Source: Bacteroidales bacterium (GTDB lineage: Bacteria; Bacteroidota; Bacteroidia; Bacteroidales; P3). Taken from it: DNA of 64,000 nucleotides. The stretch covers positions 149,332 to 213,331 of the forward strand of contig JAFUWF010000017.1 of assembly GCA_017483575.1 (NCBI GenBank). The letters run 5' to 3'. The notes under the pieces are model-generated. The model was not told the DNA's origin. It saw only the letters and a program-made list of their open reading frames with translations, and made no database searches. Of this stretch, positions 1-16,588 are shown piece by piece. Position numbers and translations under genes: made by a program. Position 1 is the first letter of the stretch; every line of letters starts with the position of its first letter.

Positions 1-906
1 TTTGAGTGTCATAGTGGTCCAACGGGTAGGCACCAGCTTGGTGTCGGTCATTGTGGCGTCGAGGGTGGTGATGCGTCCGGCCAGGGCCTGGTTGACGAAG
101 CCACAGAAGAAGTCCACGCTCCCCGGCAGCCAGCTGGCCACCTCGTGGCCTATGCCCTCGAAACGCACAATCCAGCAGGGGTAGCCCTGCTTGCCCATCT
201 GCTTGTAGACCTTCTTGGCGCCGTAGAGCCCGTAGGAGAGCAGCGGTGGGAACTTCTTGTAGGCCACAATCTTGTCCTTCGTGCCGTGCATGAGCATGGT
301 GGGTGCCGGTGGGGTCTTCCAGGTGGGCTTGCCGTGGCTCATGATGGCGCCGGAATAGGGCACCACGGCGGCAGGCATCCACCCCGCGGGGAGCGCCGAG
401 GCTTGTGGCAGTCCGTTGGCACGGCACCAGTCGAACTGCAGCACAGTGATGGCACCGGCGGAGTTGCCGGTGAGGACAATCTTTGCGGGGTCCACCCCCA
501 GCTCGGCGGCATGGGCGCAGACCCAGGCCACGGCGGCGGCACAATCCTCCACAGCGATGTCGATGCAATACTGGAACATGGCCTGCAGGCCCTTGATACC
601 GCTGAATTCCTTCATCTTGACGGTGTCCTTCAGTCCCAGACGGTAGTCGATGCTAACCACGGTGAATCCACGGTCGGTGAGCAACTTGGCAACGGAACGC
701 TGGTGGCCGTTGTCGCGCTCGCCGGCGATGAAACCGCCGCCGAAGAGGGAGATCACGGCCACACCGTCGCCCCGCGGCTGCGCCGGGCGGTAGACATCGA
801 GATAGAGCGTCGAGTCGCGCTCCACGAAAGCGTAGGTCTTCTTTTCCTGCCCCGCGGCCCATCCGGACACCGCGAGCAGCAACAGTCCAACAATCAGTCT
901 TTTCAT
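1..906 (-). CDS. Secreted alpha/beta-hydrolase (esterase/lipase-like), 3' end outside window
   Basis: An open frame of 302 codons starts at 906 and runs off the window edge without a stop. It begins with a signal peptide (MKRLIVGLLLLAVSGWAAG). A glycine-rich oxyanion-loop motif (LFGGGF, about residues 54-59) and the nucleophile elbow GNSAG (147-151, Ser149) mark the alpha/beta-hydrolase fold of carboxylesterases. A later HGTKD segment and a GHE near residue 255 fit the acid and histidine of the triad. The product is probably periplasmic or envelope-bound. The substrate cannot be told from sequence. It starts 3 bp after the stop of the upstream lipoprotein gene, so the two are probably cotranscribed. 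Confidence 0.85.
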   Translation of the reverse strand, partial: MKRLIVGLLLLAVSGWAAGQEKKTYAFVERDSTLYLDVYRPAQPRGDGVAVISLFGGGFIAGERDNGHQRSVAKLLTDRGFTVVSIDYRLGLKDTVKMKEFSGIKGLQAMFQYCIDIAVEDCAAAVAWVCAHAAELGVDPAKIVLTGNSAGAITVLQFDWCRANGLPQASALPAGWMPAAVVPYSGAIMSHGKPTWKTPPAPTMLMHGTKDKIVAYKKFPPLLSYGLYGAKKVYKQMGKQGYPCWIVRFEGIGHEVASWLPGSVDFFCGFVNQALAGRITTLDATMTDTKLVPTRWTTMTLK

Positions 907-909
907 GCG

Positions 910-1671
910 CTAGAAAGCAAAGGTGAAACCGCTGGAGATAGTGAAGAGGTCGGCGGTGAAGGGGCCACTGTCGCTGCCGGCGGAATAGAGGTCGCTCAGC
1001 CAGGCGAAGCCCACCTTGACGTTGAACTTCATGTGGCTGCTGCCGACGCGGAAGAGGAACTGCGGCTCCACGAGGAAGTTGGCCGTGGAGTAGCTGTGCT
1101 CGCTGCCGGCGATAAGGGCGCCGTTTTCGTCGTACCTTCTGTAATCGAAATCAGGCAGATAGGCACCCAGTTTCAGGCCGAAGGCCAGGTCGATGTGCGC
1201 CGCCGTGAGGTCGTGCCAGCCGATGTTGGCCTGCGCGAAGGGCAGCATGAAATGGCCCGAATAGCCGTATTCGCTAAAGGTAGCGGTGTCGTTCTCGTTG
1301 GCGTAGGAGGAACTGACGTTGTCGCGCCAGGCGCCGCCCATGCCGAAGCCCACGTAGGTCTCCACCACGGAGTGCTCGCCCAGGGGGTAGTAGTAGCCCG
1401 GGGCCAGCTGGGCGTAGATGTTGTCACCGCCGAAGTTGATGTGGGCCTGGCCTGCCAGCCAGTCGTTGAAGCCGTAGGACACCGTGGTGTTGAAGGTGAA
1501 GACGTCGGGCAGCACCCATGCGGAGATGCCCGCCGAGGCGTCGACGCGCACATCCTCGGCGTGGTTGATCAGCGGGATGTCCACAGCCTGGGGATGATAG
1601 ATGCTGCACGAGGTGCCCGTCAGCGCCGCGGCGGCAAGAACCAGTCCATAGAAAAGTCGTCTCATATACAC
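910..1671 (-). CDS. Predicted lipoprotein with outer-membrane beta-barrel-like sequence
   Basis: The protein has 253 residues. An N-terminal hydrophobic stretch ends in TGTSC at residues 18-22, a lipobox-like cleavage site, so a lipid-anchored envelope protein is likely. The mature part alternates aromatic and small residues (FNTTVSYGFNDW, YVGFGMGGAW, FNVKVGFAWL) and ends in FTFAF. This is typical of small beta-barrel or porin-like proteins. The in-frame Met at 1665 (MRRLF) is an equally good start. No family with a known function was recognised. It lies directly upstream of the esterase gene on the same strand, with a 3 bp gap. Confidence 0.7.
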   Translation of the reverse strand: MYMRRLFYGLVLAAAALTGTSCSIYHPQAVDIPLINHAEDVRVDASAGISAWVLPDVFTFNTTVSYGFNDWLAGQAHINFGGDNIYAQLAPGYYYPLGEHSVVETYVGFGMGGAWRDNVSSSYANENDTATFSEYGYSGHFMLPFAQANIGWHDLTAAHIDLAFGLKLGAYLPDFDYRRYDENGALIAGSEHSYSTANFLVEPQFLFRVGSSHMKFNVKVGFAWLSDLYSAGSDSGPFTADLFTISSGFTFAF

Positions 1672-1685
1672 TATTACTTTTTTTT

Positions 1686-1809
1686 GCCGGCGGGACGCCG
1701 GCGCTCCATTTATTATCCAAGTAAACGTGCGGAAGAATCATTTATTGTGTCATAGCACAATAAAAAGATTCCGTCGGCGTTACTTCTGGAGCGCTGGCGT
1801 CCCGCCGGC
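1686..1809. repeat. Inverted pair of AGxTPALQ-family GC palindromes between divergent genes
   Basis: Two copies of the 23 bp palindromic unit (GCCGGCGGGACGCCGGCG plus CTCCA, and its complement TGGAGCGCTGGCGTCCCG plus CCGGC) face each other at 1686-1708 and 1787-1809. About 78 bp separate them. The pair fills the gap between the divergent lipoprotein and EamA genes. Transcripts in either direction could fold into a long stem-loop. The same unit occurs five more times in the window, mostly inside genes. Confidence 0.8.
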
Positions 1810-1822
1810 CTGAAAAAGAGAC

Positions 1823-2854
1823 ATGTTGATAGGAGAAACCATAGCACTGTTCGTGGCCGTGTCGTGGACGGCGACGGCGCTCTTCGCCGAGGTGGCGTCG
1901 AAGCGCATGGGCTCGCTGCCGCTGAACACGGTGCGCATGACCATGTCGCTCACCCTCCTGGCCCTCACCCTCTGGCTCACCATGGGCCAACCCTGGCCGC
2001 GCTTCGCCGACGGGCCCACGTGGGGCTGGCTGGCGCTGAGTGGCGTGGTGGGCTATGTCATTGGCGACTACTGCCTTATGCAGGGCTACATCCTCATCGG
2101 CTCGCGCTTCGGCCAGCTCTTCATGACCCTCTCCGCCCCCACCGCCGCCCTCACCGGCCGCCTGCTCCTCGGCGAGCAGATGACCCCCCACGCCATCCTC
2201 GGCATGGTGGTGACCCTGAGCGGAATAGCGCTGTCAATACTGAGCGGAGAGCGGAGAATGGAGAACGGAGAACAAGCTACGCAGGACAGCGGCAGCCCCG
2301 CTCTCCACTCTCCACTCTCCGCTCTCCACTTAAACCTTCCCCCGCGCGGCATCTTCTACGCCTCCATGGCCGGCATCTGCCAGGGCTTCGGACTGGTGCT
2401 GAGCAAGATAGGCCTCGAGCACTACGACGCCTCCATCGCCGCCGCGGGCCTCGCCGACCATGCCGCGCCCACGGACGCCCTGCTGCCGCTGCCGCTCTAC
2501 CTCTCCATGCCCTTCGCCGCCACCATGATCCGCGCCAGCATAGGCCTCGTGGGGTTCTTCGCTTTGCTGCTGATTTTCAACCGCGACTGGAAGGAAAAGC
2601 TCTCCCATGCCGTCCACGACCGCAAGGCCATGTGGTGCGTCTTCGGCGCCACCATCTTCGGCCCCTTCATCGGCGTCAGCGCCTCGCTGCTGGCCACGCA
2701 ATACACCTCCACGGGCATCGCACAGACCCTTTTCGCCCTCACGCCGGTGCTCATCCTCGCCCCCGCGGCGCTCCTCTTCCACCAGAAAGTCACTCCCCGC
2801 GAGGTCCTCGGCGCCGTCATCTCCGTCGCCGGCGTCTGCCTCTTCTTTATCTGA
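1823..2854 (+). CDS. EamA/DMT-family transporter with in-frame repeat insertion
   Basis: The protein has 343 residues. Hydrophobic segments form two halves, as in drug/metabolite (EamA) transporters of about 300 residues with ten membrane helices. The second half carries the typical GPFIGVSASLLATQYTSTGI and TPVLILAPAALL segments. The substrate is unknown. Residues about 139-171, between the halves, are not transporter sequence. They are encoded by GGAGAAC/GGAGAGC heptamers (2242-2273) followed by facing CTCTCCA heptamers (2301-2330), read in frame as a hydrophilic linker. This explains the extra length. Family assignment is firm. Confidence 0.88.
   Translation: MLIGETIALFVAVSWTATALFAEVASKRMGSLPLNTVRMTMSLTLLALTLWLTMGQPWPRFADGPTWGWLALSGVVGYVIGDYCLMQGYILIGSRFGQLFMTLSAPTAALTGRLLLGEQMTPHAILGMVVTLSGIALSILSGERRMENGEQATQDSGSPALHSPLSALHLNLPPRGIFYASMAGICQGFGLVLSKIGLEHYDASIAAAGLADHAAPTDALLPLPLYLSMPFAATMIRASIGLVGFFALLLIFNRDWKEKLSHAVHDRKAMWCVFGATIFGPFIGVSASLLATQYTSTGIAQTLFALTPVLILAPAALLFHQKVTPREVLGAVISVAGVCLFFI
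2242..2330. repeat. Heptamer tandem repeat with facing arms, in frame inside the EamA gene
   Basis: The left arm is built of GGAGANC heptamers (2242-2273). The right arm is built of CTCTCCA/CTCTCCG heptamers (2301-2330). The arms are largely complementary, so the RNA could form a hairpin of about 28 bp with a 27 nt loop. The reading frame stays open through the whole element. Confidence 0.85.
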
Positions 2855-2932
2855 TAAACGATACAAAATCAGCCCGATTTAACATTTTTTAACATCCATA
2901 TAACTCACTAATAATCACTATTATTAATATAA

Positions 2933-3011
2933 CAACCTCTTCCCATCCTCCAGTCATCCTGATCCCACCCTCGTACCACCCATCGCGGGAGCAGAATTTG
3001 GTCGTTCGGGG
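2933..3011. repeat. GC-rich intergenic repeat (CTTCCCATCC family), copy 1
   Basis: The stretch contains CTCTTCCCATCC, several CCACCCT-type words, and a GCGGGAGCAGAATTTG tail. Related copies lie at 10875-10942, 30605-30700, 41990-42070 and 53818-53925, always between genes. It has no open frame of interest. Confidence 0.65.
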
Positions 3012-3074
3012 GGACGAATTTTTTATGTTGATAAAATTAGATAATTTAGTTTTGGCCGTATGGAGTTTTTTTCG

Positions 3075-3083
3075 TAATTTTGC
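3075..3083 (+). promoter_or_regulatory. Bacteroidota -7 promoter box for the glucan synthase gene
   Basis: TAATTTTGC at 3075-3083 matches the TAnnTTTG -7 box of the Bacteroidota primary sigma factor. It lies 27 bp before the start codon at 3111, which would give a short leader. Confidence 0.6.
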
Positions 3084-3110
3084 AGTCCATATTATTACAA
3101 TCTGAAACTT

Positions 3111-10856
<7,746 letters not shown>

Positions 10857-10874
10857 TAACCACCACATTTACCC

Positions 10875-10942
10875 TATCATCTTCTTCCCATCCCCTTACC
10901 ACCCTCCTACCCCCCTCTTGCCACCCTTTTCCCGGGAAAAAG
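10875..10942. repeat. GC-rich intergenic repeat (CTTCCCATCC family), copy 2
   Basis: It contains ATCTTCTTCCCATCCCCTTA and CCACCCTCCTACC between the glucan synthase stop and the GH97 gene. It shares long words with the copies at 41990-42070 and, inverted, at 30605-30700 and 53818-53925. Confidence 0.7.
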
Positions 10943-10981
10943 ATGATAGAAAAGAAAACAAACAATCGACACCTGATTAAG

Positions 10982-13390
10982 ATGAAAAGGCACCTCCTCT
11001 TTTTCTGCCTCATGCTGGTAGGAAGCACCCTCTGGGCCTACGAGCCCACGACTCTCAAACCGCTGAAAAGCCCCGACGGCCGCATGGAAATGACCTTCCG
11101 CATCTGGGACCTCGCCGACGGCACCATCGAATACAGCCTCTATCGCGACGGTGAATGCGTCGTTCTGCCGTCGAAGCTGGGCTTCACGCTGGAATGGCGA
11201 AAAAGCGACCTCGCCAGCCACTTCCGCCTTGTCGATGTGCACACCAGCTCGTTCGACGAGGTGTGGCAACCCGTTTGGGGCGAGGAAGCCAACATCCGCA
11301 ACCGGTACAACGAGATGGCGATTACGCTGGTGCAGGACTATTACCTCGACCATGAGGGCAAGCGCGTGGACAAACCGACAGTGATGCTCATTCGCTTCCG
11401 CCTCTACGACGATGGCCTCGCCTTCCGCTACGAGTGGCCCCAGGAGGGCAATTCGTTGGTGACCTTCTGGCTCACCGGCGAGCTGACAGAGTTCCGCATG
11501 ACGGGCGACCACACGGCATGGTGGATTCCGGGCGACTACGACACGCAGGAGTTCAACTATACCAAGAGCCGCCTGAGCGAGGTGCACAGCCTGCACGAGA
11601 GTCCGCACCTCACCGGCGGCTGGCCCTGGAAGAGTTTTTCCCAGAGCGGCGTGCAGACGGCCCTGCAGATGAAGACCGACGAGGGGCTCTACATCAACAT
11701 CCACGAGGCTGCGGTGCTCGACTTCCCGACGATGAACCTGGGCATCGACAGTACGGTGCGGACGGCGGACGGCGGTATGGAATATTCGCTGAAAGTGCAC
11801 CTCACCCCCGATGCTACCGGCTATGTGGGTCGGCTGACCGCCCCCTGCTATTCTCCCTGGCGCACCGTGCAGGTGTGCGAGAGTGCGACGGAGGTGTTGC
11901 GTTCGCGCCTGATACTGAATCTCAACGAGCCGTGCGCGCTGGAGGATGTCGGCTGGATTCATCCGACAAAATACATGGGCGTGTGGTGGGAGATGATCAG
12001 CGACAAGAGTTGCTGGAGCATCACCAACGACTTCCCCTCCGTGCGCCTGCCGGGCGACCCAAGCGTACCGCCGTCGCTTGCAGGAAGCTATACCGACTAC
12101 AGCAAATGCAAGCCCCACGGCCGCCACGCCGCCAACACGGAGAACGTGAAGCGATACATCGACTTTGCCGCCGCCAACGGCTTCGACGCCCTCCTCATCG
12201 AGGGCTGGAACATCGGCTGGGAAGACTGGTACGGCAAGGAGAAAGACTACGTTTTCGACTTCGTCACCCCCTACCCAGACTTCGACCTGCCGGGCCTGAA
12301 CAAATACGCCCACGAGCACGGCATCCGCCTCATCATGCACCACGAAAGCTCCTCCTCCATTGGGAACTACGAGCGCTGGATGGACACCGCCTACCGCCTC
12401 ATGAACCGCTACGGCTACGATGCCGTCAAGAGCGGCTACGTGGGCAAGATTGTGCCCCACGGCGAGCACCACTACAGCCAGCCGCTCATCAACCACTACC
12501 ACCGCGCCGTGGTCGAGGCCGCGCAGCGCCACATCATGGTCAACGCCCACGAGGCCGTGCGCCCCACGGGTCTGTGCCGCACGTGGCCCAACATGATCGG
12601 CAACGAGAGCGCCATGGGTACCGAATTCCGCGGACGCATCCTGCCGGGCCACACCACCATCCTCCCCTTCACACGCCTGCAGGGCGGCCCCATGGACTAC
12701 ACGCCCGGCATCTTCGAGACCGACATGGAGAAGAACGCCCCGTGGAACAAGGACCTAATGCGGCACACCATCTGCAACCAGCTGGCCCTATACGTCACCT
12801 TCTACTCGCCCCTGCAGATGGCCGCCGACTTCCCGGAGCACTACGAGCCCCACATGGACGCCTTCCAGTTCATCAAGGATGTGGCCGTCGACTGGGACAC
12901 ATCGATTTATATTATGGCCGAGCCCGGCGACTACATCGTCACCGCCCGCCACCCCAAGACCTCCACCCTCAACCTCGCCGCCGAAGGCGTGGAGCAGCTC
13001 CCCGACGGCAAACAGGGCATAATCTCCAGCGCCGCCCGCTTTGTCTATGGGCTGGATAATCCAGAAGGTCCAGACAATCTAGAGAATCTAGAACCCCTGG
13101 ATACTTGGTTTGTCGGTTGCATCACCGACGAGCAGGCCCGAGAGGTGGAGGTGAAGCTGGACTTCCTGAAGCCCGGCGTGAAATACGAGGCCACCATCTA
13201 CGCCGACGCGAAAGACGCCAGCGGCTGGGTGAGCGACGTCACCATCGGCTGGGAAGCGGCGCAGAAAGAGGGCTATAACCCCAAGGCCTACACCATCACC
13301 AAGAAGACCGTCACCAGCAAGAGCAAACTGAAGCTCCGCCTGGCTCCCTGCGGCGGCTTCGCGGTATCAATCCGTGAGATTAAGAAATAA
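10982..13390 (+). CDS. Glycoside hydrolase family 97 (alpha-glucosidase/galactosidase type)
   Basis: The start at 10982 puts a clear signal peptide (MKRHLLFFCLMLVGSTLWA) at the N-terminus. The open frame continues upstream to 10943 but adds only charged residues. The protein has 802 residues, somewhat longer than SusB-type GH97 enzymes. GH97 landmarks are the YDDGLAFRYEW segment, then LLIEGWNIGWEDW, HHESSSS, and NAHEAVRPTGLCRTWPNMIG followed by NESAMGTEF. It is probably periplasmic and acts on alpha-linked glucosides or galactosides; which one is not clear. An in-frame nonamer repeat lies at 13056-13101. No SusC/SusD genes are adjacent. Confidence 0.88.
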   Translation: MKRHLLFFCLMLVGSTLWAYEPTTLKPLKSPDGRMEMTFRIWDLADGTIEYSLYRDGECVVLPSKLGFTLEWRKSDLASHFRLVDVHTSSFDEVWQPVWGEEANIRNRYNEMAITLVQDYYLDHEGKRVDKPTVMLIRFRLYDDGLAFRYEWPQEGNSLVTFWLTGELTEFRMTGDHTAWWIPGDYDTQEFNYTKSRLSEVHSLHESPHLTGGWPWKSFSQSGVQTALQMKTDEGLYINIHEAAVLDFPTMNLGIDSTVRTADGGMEYSLKVHLTPDATGYVGRLTAPCYSPWRTVQVCESATEVLRSRLILNLNEPCALEDVGWIHPTKYMGVWWEMISDKSCWSITNDFPSVRLPGDPSVPPSLAGSYTDYSKCKPHGRHAANTENVKRYIDFAAANGFDALLIEGWNIGWEDWYGKEKDYVFDFVTPYPDFDLPGLNKYAHEHGIRLIMHHESSSSIGNYERWMDTAYRLMNRYGYDAVKSGYVGKIVPHGEHHYSQPLINHYHRAVVEAAQRHIMVNAHEAVRPTGLCRTWPNMIGNESAMGTEFRGRILPGHTTILPFTRLQGGPMDYTPGIFETDMEKNAPWNKDLMRHTICNQLALYVTFYSPLQMAADFPEHYEPHMDAFQFIKDVAVDWDTSIYIMAEPGDYIVTARHPKTSTLNLAAEGVEQLPDGKQGIISSAARFVYGLDNPEGPDNLENLEPLDTWFVGCITDEQAREVEVKLDFLKPGVKYEATIYADAKDASGWVSDVTIGWEAAQKEGYNPKAYTITKKTVTSKSKLKLRLAPCGGFAVSIREIKK
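13056..13101 (+). repeat. Nonamer tandem repeat in the GH97 gene
   Basis: Units such as CCAGAAGGT, CCAGACAAT and CTAGAGAAT repeat with a 9-base period. They are read in frame as NPEGPDNLENLEP between the catalytic region and the C-terminal beta domain. Confidence 0.75.
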
Positions 13391-13404
13391 TGCCATGAAG
13401 AAAA

Positions 13405-13555
13405 GGCGCCTGCGGCGCATCGGGCGTGGCCGGCGGCTCGCTGCTAATCATCCCCATGGCCTGCTCCTTCTTCGGCATCGGCAACGACGTGGCCATGCAG
13501 GCCGTGGGGATAGGCTTCATACTACGACCGCAAGAAGCGTCAGAGTGCAGACTGA
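13405..13555 (+). pseudogene. sstT: Remnant of serine/threonine:sodium symporter SstT
   Basis: A fragment reads [18 protein letters not shown], then [20 protein letters not shown]. This matches the conserved C-terminal region of SstT (GGSLLLIPLAC..FGISNDIAMQVVAVGFI). The expected continuation is missing. After the frame shifts by one, [12 protein letters not shown] and a stop follow, plausibly the original C-terminus. No start or upstream part is present. The piece is thus a deletion relic squeezed between the GH97 gene and the convergent glycosylase gene. The last 16 bases overlap that gene's end. Confidence 0.7.
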
Positions 13556-14127
13556 AACATACGGCTGTAGTAGTCGGCCTTCTCCATCAGCGGCATGGGA
13601 TAAGCGCGCGAGGAGGAGGGCATGCGCCAGAGGCGCAGGTCTCTTCCGTTTATGGTAAAGGTGTTGTATTCGCCCAGCTTGGGCACCTCGACGCCGTAGT
13701 CCTCGGTCAGTACAGAGAAGCTCTTCTGGCCGGTGCAGACGATGTCGTGGCAGAGGGGTATCTGTTCCAGCAATGCCGGGATGTCGGTCTTCTCCACGAT
13801 TTGCAGATCCTTGTCCGAGGCGTTGCCGCTCAGGCGACGTATGGCCGTGGCGGTGTCGAAGATGGCGATACCCTTCTCTGTGAGCAGCGCCTCGATGTCC
13901 GCCAGCCGGAACATCTTGTGCTCCGCATCAACTAATCGCTGGCTGTCGCCGAAGAACACTGCGCCGAAGATTTCCCACATCATATTGGTGCGGTTGGGGT
14001 AGAAGAACTCCATGCACCACCTTTTGCGAGGCGGCGGAAAGCTTCCCAGCATCAGCAGCCGCGCATTCTTCGGCAGGAACGGTTTTAAGGGGTGCCGCTC
14101 AATTTCAGGTTCATTTTTTATCGTCAT
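13540..14127 (-). CDS. Uracil-DNA glycosylase-superfamily protein
   Basis: The protein has 195 residues. The N-terminal [20 protein letters not shown], containing GSFPP, followed by NMMWEIFG, and the C-terminal WRMPSSSRA, are the two active-site blocks of small UDG/MUG-like glycosylases common in Bacteroidota. It would remove uracil or mismatched thymine from DNA in base-excision repair. The N-terminus overlaps the preceding gene (14111-15910) by 17 bp, so translation is probably coupled. It is the last gene of a three-gene run that starts with the FMN reductase. Substrate preference cannot be read from sequence. Confidence 0.82.
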   Translation of the reverse strand: MTIKNEPEIERHPLKPFLPKNARLLMLGSFPPPRKRWCMEFFYPNRTNMMWEIFGAVFFGDSQRLVDAEHKMFRLADIEALLTEKGIAIFDTATAIRRLSGNASDKDLQIVEKTDIPALLEQIPLCHDIVCTGQKSFSVLTEDYGVEVPKLGEYNTFTINGRDLRLWRMPSSSRAYPMPLMEKADYYSRMFQSAL

Positions 14128-15910
14128 CGCTGTCGAAGGGTAATGTTGGGTCGGCCAGCTGGAGCAGGTATTTGCAGAGTGCCCGGAAAGGCCAGAAAAG
14201 GGGGTTGATTTCCTTGCTGTAGTAGGGGTGGTTGTAGTCGTTCACCACGTGGTAGCCCTCGGCGGTGCGGTGCTCGATGTTGTAGATGGCTGGCGGCGAG
14301 GTGAAAAAGTCGTTGGCCAGGTACAGCGTGTCGATTCCGGCAGTGTCGGCCAATGCCTTCAGATGCTTCCACTCCTCGTCGGACAACACTCGTTGGCCCT
14401 CGCTCTTGATTCCGTGGCGGAAATGGTCGAGGCCAGGATAAGTCTTGTATTCATCCTCCTTTGCGATGCGCCAGACGATACGGGCCTCTTTGCCATCGGT
14501 GATTACCTTGACCAGTACCGGGGTCTTCTTTTGTACGTAATCACCCCGCAGCAGGAGAAACCGCCACTCCTCCAGAATGCCCTGTGGCAGCGGCCCGTGC
14601 ATGTCGCCTTCGCCGAAGCCTCGCAGGTGGTACGACACCTGTCGGCAGCGCCTGTTCACATCCGCTGTGTCGGCCTCATGGCATAGTCCCATCTCTTCCG
14701 GCAGCACTAGGTATTCGAACTGCGGGTTCTCCTCCTCGATAATCTTGGGGTTGTGTGGCACTCCCAGTTCCTGCTCCAGCCGCACAATGATTGGGTAGAG
14801 TTCTTGATGGTCACCGGTCTCGTCCCAATATTGGTAATAGTACTTCAGCGCACTGTCGGCAAGCGTGTTGAAGTAGTGGTGCTCGTACAGCAGCGGGTCG
14901 CCGTACAGCCGGCAGTAGTAATCACGGTACATTTGGGCCTTGGCCGAGGTGTCGGCGATGCAGGCTTTCCAATCGTCGTATGTATCACGATATTTCCTTG
15001 AGAGCCGTTCCAGGTTGCCAACGTAGTCGTCTCCCTCCTCAATGTATCTTTTTATCCAATCTCCGACATCGGGGCCTTTCGTCGGCCCGTGCTTGGCCTG
15101 CTCTTCCGCGTTGGCGTATATCTTTATCTCCATTATCCATTCCGCATCTGTTATCGGCTGGCCACGACTGTAGAGCACATTGAAGCGAGGCACTTTCTTC
15201 AGTGCTTTCTGGATGGCGCGCATCTGTTTGGCCGATGCCCCAGGGATTTTCACCTTCTTTATGCGGCCATCGGCATCCACTTTCTGCACATGCACTTCCA
15301 ACCAACTATTCATATCCTTCGGGGCAAGCCGGGTGTAGTCGATCTGCGATTCGACGAAGGTTTGCATCAAGTTGGTAGCGCCGTAGTTCTCGTCGGAAAA
15401 TGGGAGGAAACTCTTTCGGTTGTCGTACACATGGTGCTCCTTCACGATGCCTTGATGCATGACGTATTCGATGTCGAATTCGTACAGCGAGGCATAGCCC
15501 ATGTGGATATAGTACAACAGGTCGCCGCTCACGGAGACAATGGGCTCATTCACCCAAGAGGCGAAAACGCCCCTGGGGGTCGCCTTGTCGCCGAACAGCC
15601 TCGACAAGGGGTAGAAGTCGGTGCTGTCGCCTTTATCGTCCAAGCGGATGCCCGTGAGGAAAAGGCTGTCCTTGCGGAGCTCGAAGTAGGCCTGATAATT
15701 TCGCCAGCAGGCGGTGGAGCCAAGCCCATACATGTCGTCAGGCCTGGGGTGTTCCGCATCGAAATAGCCTTCAAGGGGGTTGCAGAACAGGTACAGCGTG
15801 TCGCCCTCCACCACAAGGATGTCAGGGATCTGCGCCGTGGCATGCGCCACCCTCGGCATCCCGACAAACAGGATGACGATTATCGCTGCCATTAGTTTCC
15901 AGGTTTTCAT
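14111..15910 (-). CDS. Large secreted protein of unknown function
   Basis: The start at 15910 gives a signal peptide (MKTWKLMAAIIVILFVGMP, RVAHA). The frame also allows a Met four codons earlier. The mature protein of about 575 residues has no recognised domain. A central part (KKVKIPGASAKQMRAIQKAL, VPRFNVLYSRG) resembles TonB-C-like envelope domains only loosely. Its C-terminal half resembles the secreted protein at 27892-29139 (LEQELGVPHNPKI versus LHRYLGLPDEPKV), so the two may be paralogues. It lies 1 bp after the FMN reductase stop and overlaps the glycosylase gene. Confidence 0.7.
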   Translation of the reverse strand: MKTWKLMAAIIVILFVGMPRVAHATAQIPDILVVEGDTLYLFCNPLEGYFDAEHPRPDDMYGLGSTACWRNYQAYFELRKDSLFLTGIRLDDKGDSTDFYPLSRLFGDKATPRGVFASWVNEPIVSVSGDLLYYIHMGYASLYEFDIEYVMHQGIVKEHHVYDNRKSFLPFSDENYGATNLMQTFVESQIDYTRLAPKDMNSWLEVHVQKVDADGRIKKVKIPGASAKQMRAIQKALKKVPRFNVLYSRGQPITDAEWIMEIKIYANAEEQAKHGPTKGPDVGDWIKRYIEEGDDYVGNLERLSRKYRDTYDDWKACIADTSAKAQMYRDYYCRLYGDPLLYEHHYFNTLADSALKYYYQYWDETGDHQELYPIIVRLEQELGVPHNPKIIEEENPQFEYLVLPEEMGLCHEADTADVNRRCRQVSYHLRGFGEGDMHGPLPQGILEEWRFLLLRGDYVQKKTPVLVKVITDGKEARIVWRIAKEDEYKTYPGLDHFRHGIKSEGQRVLSDEEWKHLKALADTAGIDTLYLANDFFTSPPAIYNIEHRTAEGYHVVNDYNHPYYSKEINPLFWPFRALCKYLLQLADPTLPFDSDDDKK

Positions 15911-15911
15911 A

Positions 15912-16454
15912 TTACTGACCAATTAGGGCGTCGGCCTGTGCTTGGAGCGACTGGCGGTCGGCGTCGGAGAGGATGAGGCGGTTGGTGCTCCAGCTCTCGG
16001 GCGGCAGGGCGACACCGGTCTGCTCGGGCAGGACGTTGGCGCGGATGAAGGTGAGCATCTCTGTGAGCTTGGCGCGGCAGCCTGCGGTGGCGGCCTTGCC
16101 ACCGGCGCCGCTGATGGCCACGGCCTTGCCGACGATGCTGGTCGGCGTGGCATAGTCCATCGGCTTCTCGGGGCGCGACAGCCAGTCCAGCAGGTTCTTC
16201 AGGTGCCCCGGATAGCTGCCGTTGTACTCAGGCGTGAATATCCACACCGCGTTGCTCTCCGTCACGGCTTCGCGCAGCCTGACGACCGCCTCCGGCGTCG
16301 GGAACTCGTTGTCCTGGTTGAGCATCGGCACCGCGCCGTAGTCAAGCCACCTGACATCGGCCTCGCCGCCGAGCATCTTCTCGGCTTCCACAGCCATCTG
16401 CCTATTGAACGACTCCCCCCGTAGCGACCCAACAACAAACAATATCTTCTTCAT
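15912..16454 (-). CDS. NADPH-dependent FMN reductase family protein
   Basis: The start at 16454 (MKKILFVVGSLRGESFNRQM) places the flavodoxin-like phosphate loop GSLRGESFN at the N-terminus, as the family requires. The frame is open further upstream but runs into the promoter. The protein has 180 residues. FTPEYNGSYPGHLKNLLDWL is the family signature, with PEYNGS near the flavin. It probably reduces FMN or quinones in the cytoplasm at the expense of NAD(P)H. It heads an operon with the secreted protein and glycosylase. A -7 box lies at 16487-16495 on the same strand, with CAAA 19 bp further upstream. Confidence 0.9.
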   Translation of the reverse strand: MKKILFVVGSLRGESFNRQMAVEAEKMLGGEADVRWLDYGAVPMLNQDNEFPTPEAVVRLREAVTESNAVWIFTPEYNGSYPGHLKNLLDWLSRPEKPMDYATPTSIVGKAVAISGAGGKAATAGCRAKLTEMLTFIRANVLPEQTGVALPPESWSTNRLILSDADRQSLQAQADALIGQ

Positions 16455-16486
16455 AATCCTGATAATTTTAGTTTTACAAACACGCC

Positions 16487-16518
16487 GCAAAGATACACCT
16501 TTTTCCCCACATGGCAAA
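16487..16518 (-). promoter_or_regulatory. Promoter of the FMN reductase operon
   Basis: On the minus strand, TATCTTTGC (16487-16495) and a TTTG (16515-16518) 19 bp away match the -7 and -33 boxes of Bacteroidota promoters. It is divergent from, and adjacent to, the mntA promoter. Confidence 0.65.
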
Positions 16519-16524
16519 ATAATT

Positions 16525-16556
16525 TTTGCCAATCCAAATAAATGTCGTATTTTTGC
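16525..16556 (+). promoter_or_regulatory. Promoter of the MNT/HEPN module
   Basis: TTTG at 16525-16528 and TATTTTTGC at 16548-16556 are separated by 19 bp. The sequence CCAAATAAATGTCGTATTTT recurs almost unchanged before both antitoxin/PIN modules downstream. Confidence 0.7.
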
Positions 16557-16588
16557 ACCGGATTTAAGTATTAGATTAGTGAACTGAA

